Positions 19,012 to 20,062 of a stretch of DNA of 20,062 nt are shown here, in pieces. The translations under genes and the position numbers were made by a program. Under the pieces are notes generated by a model. It did no database searches and was not told the DNA's origin. It saw only the letters and a list, made by a program, of their open reading frames with translations. This stretch comes from a virus: the IMG/VR virus record IMGVR_UViG_3300005095_000133, positions 1 to 20,062 of that record; one strand, written 5' to 3'. How positions within the stretch are numbered: position 1 is the stretch's first letter; the number at the start of each line of letters is the position of its first letter.

Positions 19012-19836
19012 ATGTACATCCTCTTCCTCGATGAATCCGGTAAAGCCCCCACCGATACCCACTTCATCCTCGGCGGTCTCGCCGTCTTCGAAGGCCTGCT
19101 TTACTCCCTTCGTGACGGCCTCGACCGCATCATGGCCGAAACCTTTCCAGATGACCCCCATAAGGTTTTTCACGCCAGCGAACTCTATCGCCAAATGAGC
19201 AATGGCCAACTCCCCGGCTTTGAAAGAACACACTACATCGCCCTACTCAATGCCATCGCCAATCTTATCGTCCGCTACAACTACGCCTACCATGACCATA
19301 CCCGCCCCGGCGTCATTCTTGTCGGGCAGGTCATCGAGCGCGCCGCCGTCAGTCCTCCCCAAAACGCGTCAAAAGACGACAATCTTCCCTACTACCTCGA
19401 AGGCTTCAAAGGCGCCCTCACCCGCTTCCACGGCTTCCTCCGCGACCTCGATAGCGAAGGCAACCCCCAACACGGCCTTGCCGTCATGGCCACCTGGAAA
19501 CAGCAATCCCACAATACCCTCAAACAAACCTACGCCATCTATCGCGAAGAAGGCACACACCTCGGCTACATCTCCCGCATCCCCATCCTCCCTCTTTTTA
19601 CCGAAAGCGCCTCCACCCGACTCCTCCAACTCGCCGACATGGTTGCCTACGCCCTCCACCGCGCCTATAACCGCGACGACTGGAAGTACTTCCGCCCCCT
19701 CGCCCCCGCCTTCTACAAAAAAGGCGGCGTCTTCGCCACCCTTTACCACAAAACAACCCAAAGCGAACAATGTCCCTGCCCCGCTTGCGTAAGTCGGCAA
19801 CGATTCCAGCCCCCCCTCCCCAAATTCCCTACATAA
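19012..19836 (+). CDS. DUF3800 protein
   Basis: The 274-aa protein is a full-length DUF3800 member: the opening MYILFLDESGKAP (D7, E8, S9) followed by HFILGGLAVFE, the HASEL motif (about 54-58), and the late LLQLADMVAYALHRAYN (D209). These conserved acidic and polar residues suggest a nuclease-like, RNase H-type active site, though the activity of the family is not established. The C-terminus adds CPCPAC (C254, C256, C259), a possible metal site. GGAGG stands nine bases before ATG 19012. The only upstream element is the structured RNA with its terminator, so the two probably form one functional unit. DUF3800 genes are common near phage-related and defence loci. Confidence 0.92.
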   Translation: MYILFLDESGKAPTDTHFILGGLAVFEGLLYSLRDGLDRIMAETFPDDPHKVFHASELYRQMSNGQLPGFERTHYIALLNAIANLIVRYNYAYHDHTRPGVILVGQVIERAAVSPPQNASKDDNLPYYLEGFKGALTRFHGFLRDLDSEGNPQHGLAVMATWKQQSHNTLKQTYAIYREEGTHLGYISRIPILPLFTESASTRLLQLADMVAYALHRAYNRDDWKYFRPLAPAFYKKGGVFATLYHKTTQSEQCPCPACVSRQRFQPPLPKFPT

Positions 19837-19869
19837 TCACCACGCTGGCGCCCGAAACTAATTGCCCGC

Positions 19870-19889
19870 AGCGTTTCTATAGAAATGCT
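19870..19889. repeat. Palindrome copy 4 (one mismatch)
   Basis: AGCGTTTCTATAGAAATGCT differs from copy 3 only by C to T in the right arm. It lies in the 77-base gap between the DUF3800 and lipoprotein genes, which holds nothing else I can identify. Confidence 0.85.
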
Positions 19890-19913
19890 CACCCACACTC
19901 AAAAGGGGAAATC

Positions 19914-20062
19914 ATGTCCACTAAACGCCTCATCCTCCTCACCCTAATCGCCGCCCTCGCCATCGTAGCGTGCACCCAAACCGCGCCACCCCCTACACCC
20001 ACGCCACCCCCACCAACATCCACAAACACCCCTCTCCCCTCGCAAACTCCAACCCCCACCGA
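19914..20062 (+). CDS. Lipoprotein, N-terminus only (cut by window end)
   Basis: The first 49 codons encode MSTKRLILLTLIAALAIVAC, a signal peptide with basic start, hydrophobic core and lipobox IVAC (lipidated C20), followed by TQTAPPPTPTPPPPTSTNTP and further Pro/Thr repeats. This linker presumably holds an extracytoplasmic domain away from the membrane; the domain itself lies beyond the window, so function cannot be judged. GGGG eight bases before the ATG is the likely Shine-Dalgarno. Pro/Thr-rich linkers directly after the lipidated Cys are common in Chloroflexota lipoproteins. It looks like a host gene rather than a phage gene. Confidence 0.85.
   Translation, partial: MSTKRLILLTLIAALAIVACTQTAPPPTPTPPPPTSTNTPLPSQTPTPT

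Noticed and set aside
19369-19800. 143-aa minus-strand ORF within DUF3800
   Set aside because: Gly/Glu/Val-rich antisense shadow of a clear DUF3800 gene.
18730-19889. att sites flanking the DUF3800 locus (palindromes at both sides)
   Set aside because: The same palindrome also lies inside TerS and portal genes, so it is an interspersed repeat rather than a pair of attachment sites.

Overview
The window is mostly one arm of a temperate tailed-phage genome (Caudoviricetes, HK97-like siphovirus plan), probably a prophage, followed on the right by a short stretch that looks host-like. The DNA is GC-rich. The lipoprotein at the right end has the Pro/Thr-rich linker after its lipidated Cys that is common in Chloroflexota, and an 18-bp palindrome (GCGTTTCTATAGAAACGC) recurs across phage and flanking genes. 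I therefore suggest a Chloroflexota (Anaerolineae-like) host, but this is an inference, not a demonstrated placement. I cannot tell an integrated prophage from a phage contig; no integrase, lysin or complete tail is present, and the left end is cut inside the tail genes.

All phage genes from about 16,860 down to 1 lie on the minus strand and read leftwards from one near-consensus promoter (TTGACA, 17 bp, TATACT at 16,909-16,937). The early part (16,856 to about 10,980) holds about fifteen small genes: a ribbon-helix-helix-like protein, a Cys-rich protein, a winged-helix protein, several small membrane proteins, one of them with a Pycsar-effector/SLATT-like layout, and an HTH protein. Many are joined by ATGA overlaps or strong Shine-Dalgarno sequences. 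A very GT-rich leader, a zinc-ribbon gene and a strong intrinsic terminator (10,571-10,615) separate this block from the packaging and head genes. Those follow in canonical order: small coiled-coil/TM proteins, HNH nuclease, TerS, TerL, a 53-aa membrane protein, portal fused to a MuF-like domain, prohead protease, major capsid protein, a repeat-tailed small protein, connector, head closure, gp10-like, tail terminator, tail tube, and the G/GT tail assembly chaperone pair with an A AAA AAC frameshift signal.

Divergently, on the plus strand, a short XRE repressor without a peptidase domain is near-leaderless and sits next to operator-like palindromes. It is followed in the same direction by a membrane-anchored HIRAN-domain protein and a polytopic membrane protein whose start overlaps the HIRAN stop (ATGA). 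Genes in the immunity operon of a prophage are expressed during lysogeny, so this pair is my best candidate for an undescribed exclusion, defence or induction-control module.

Further right, an AT-rich spacer with an extended -10 promoter drives a compact RNA of about 150 nt. It has a perfect 8-bp hairpin whose loop can pair with upstream sequence (a pseudoknot) and ends in a 14-bp terminator hairpin with a U-tract just before a DUF3800 gene. This matches the published association of structured 'DUF3800' RNA motifs with DUF3800 genes, and is the second strong candidate system. The window ends in a truncated lipoprotein gene.
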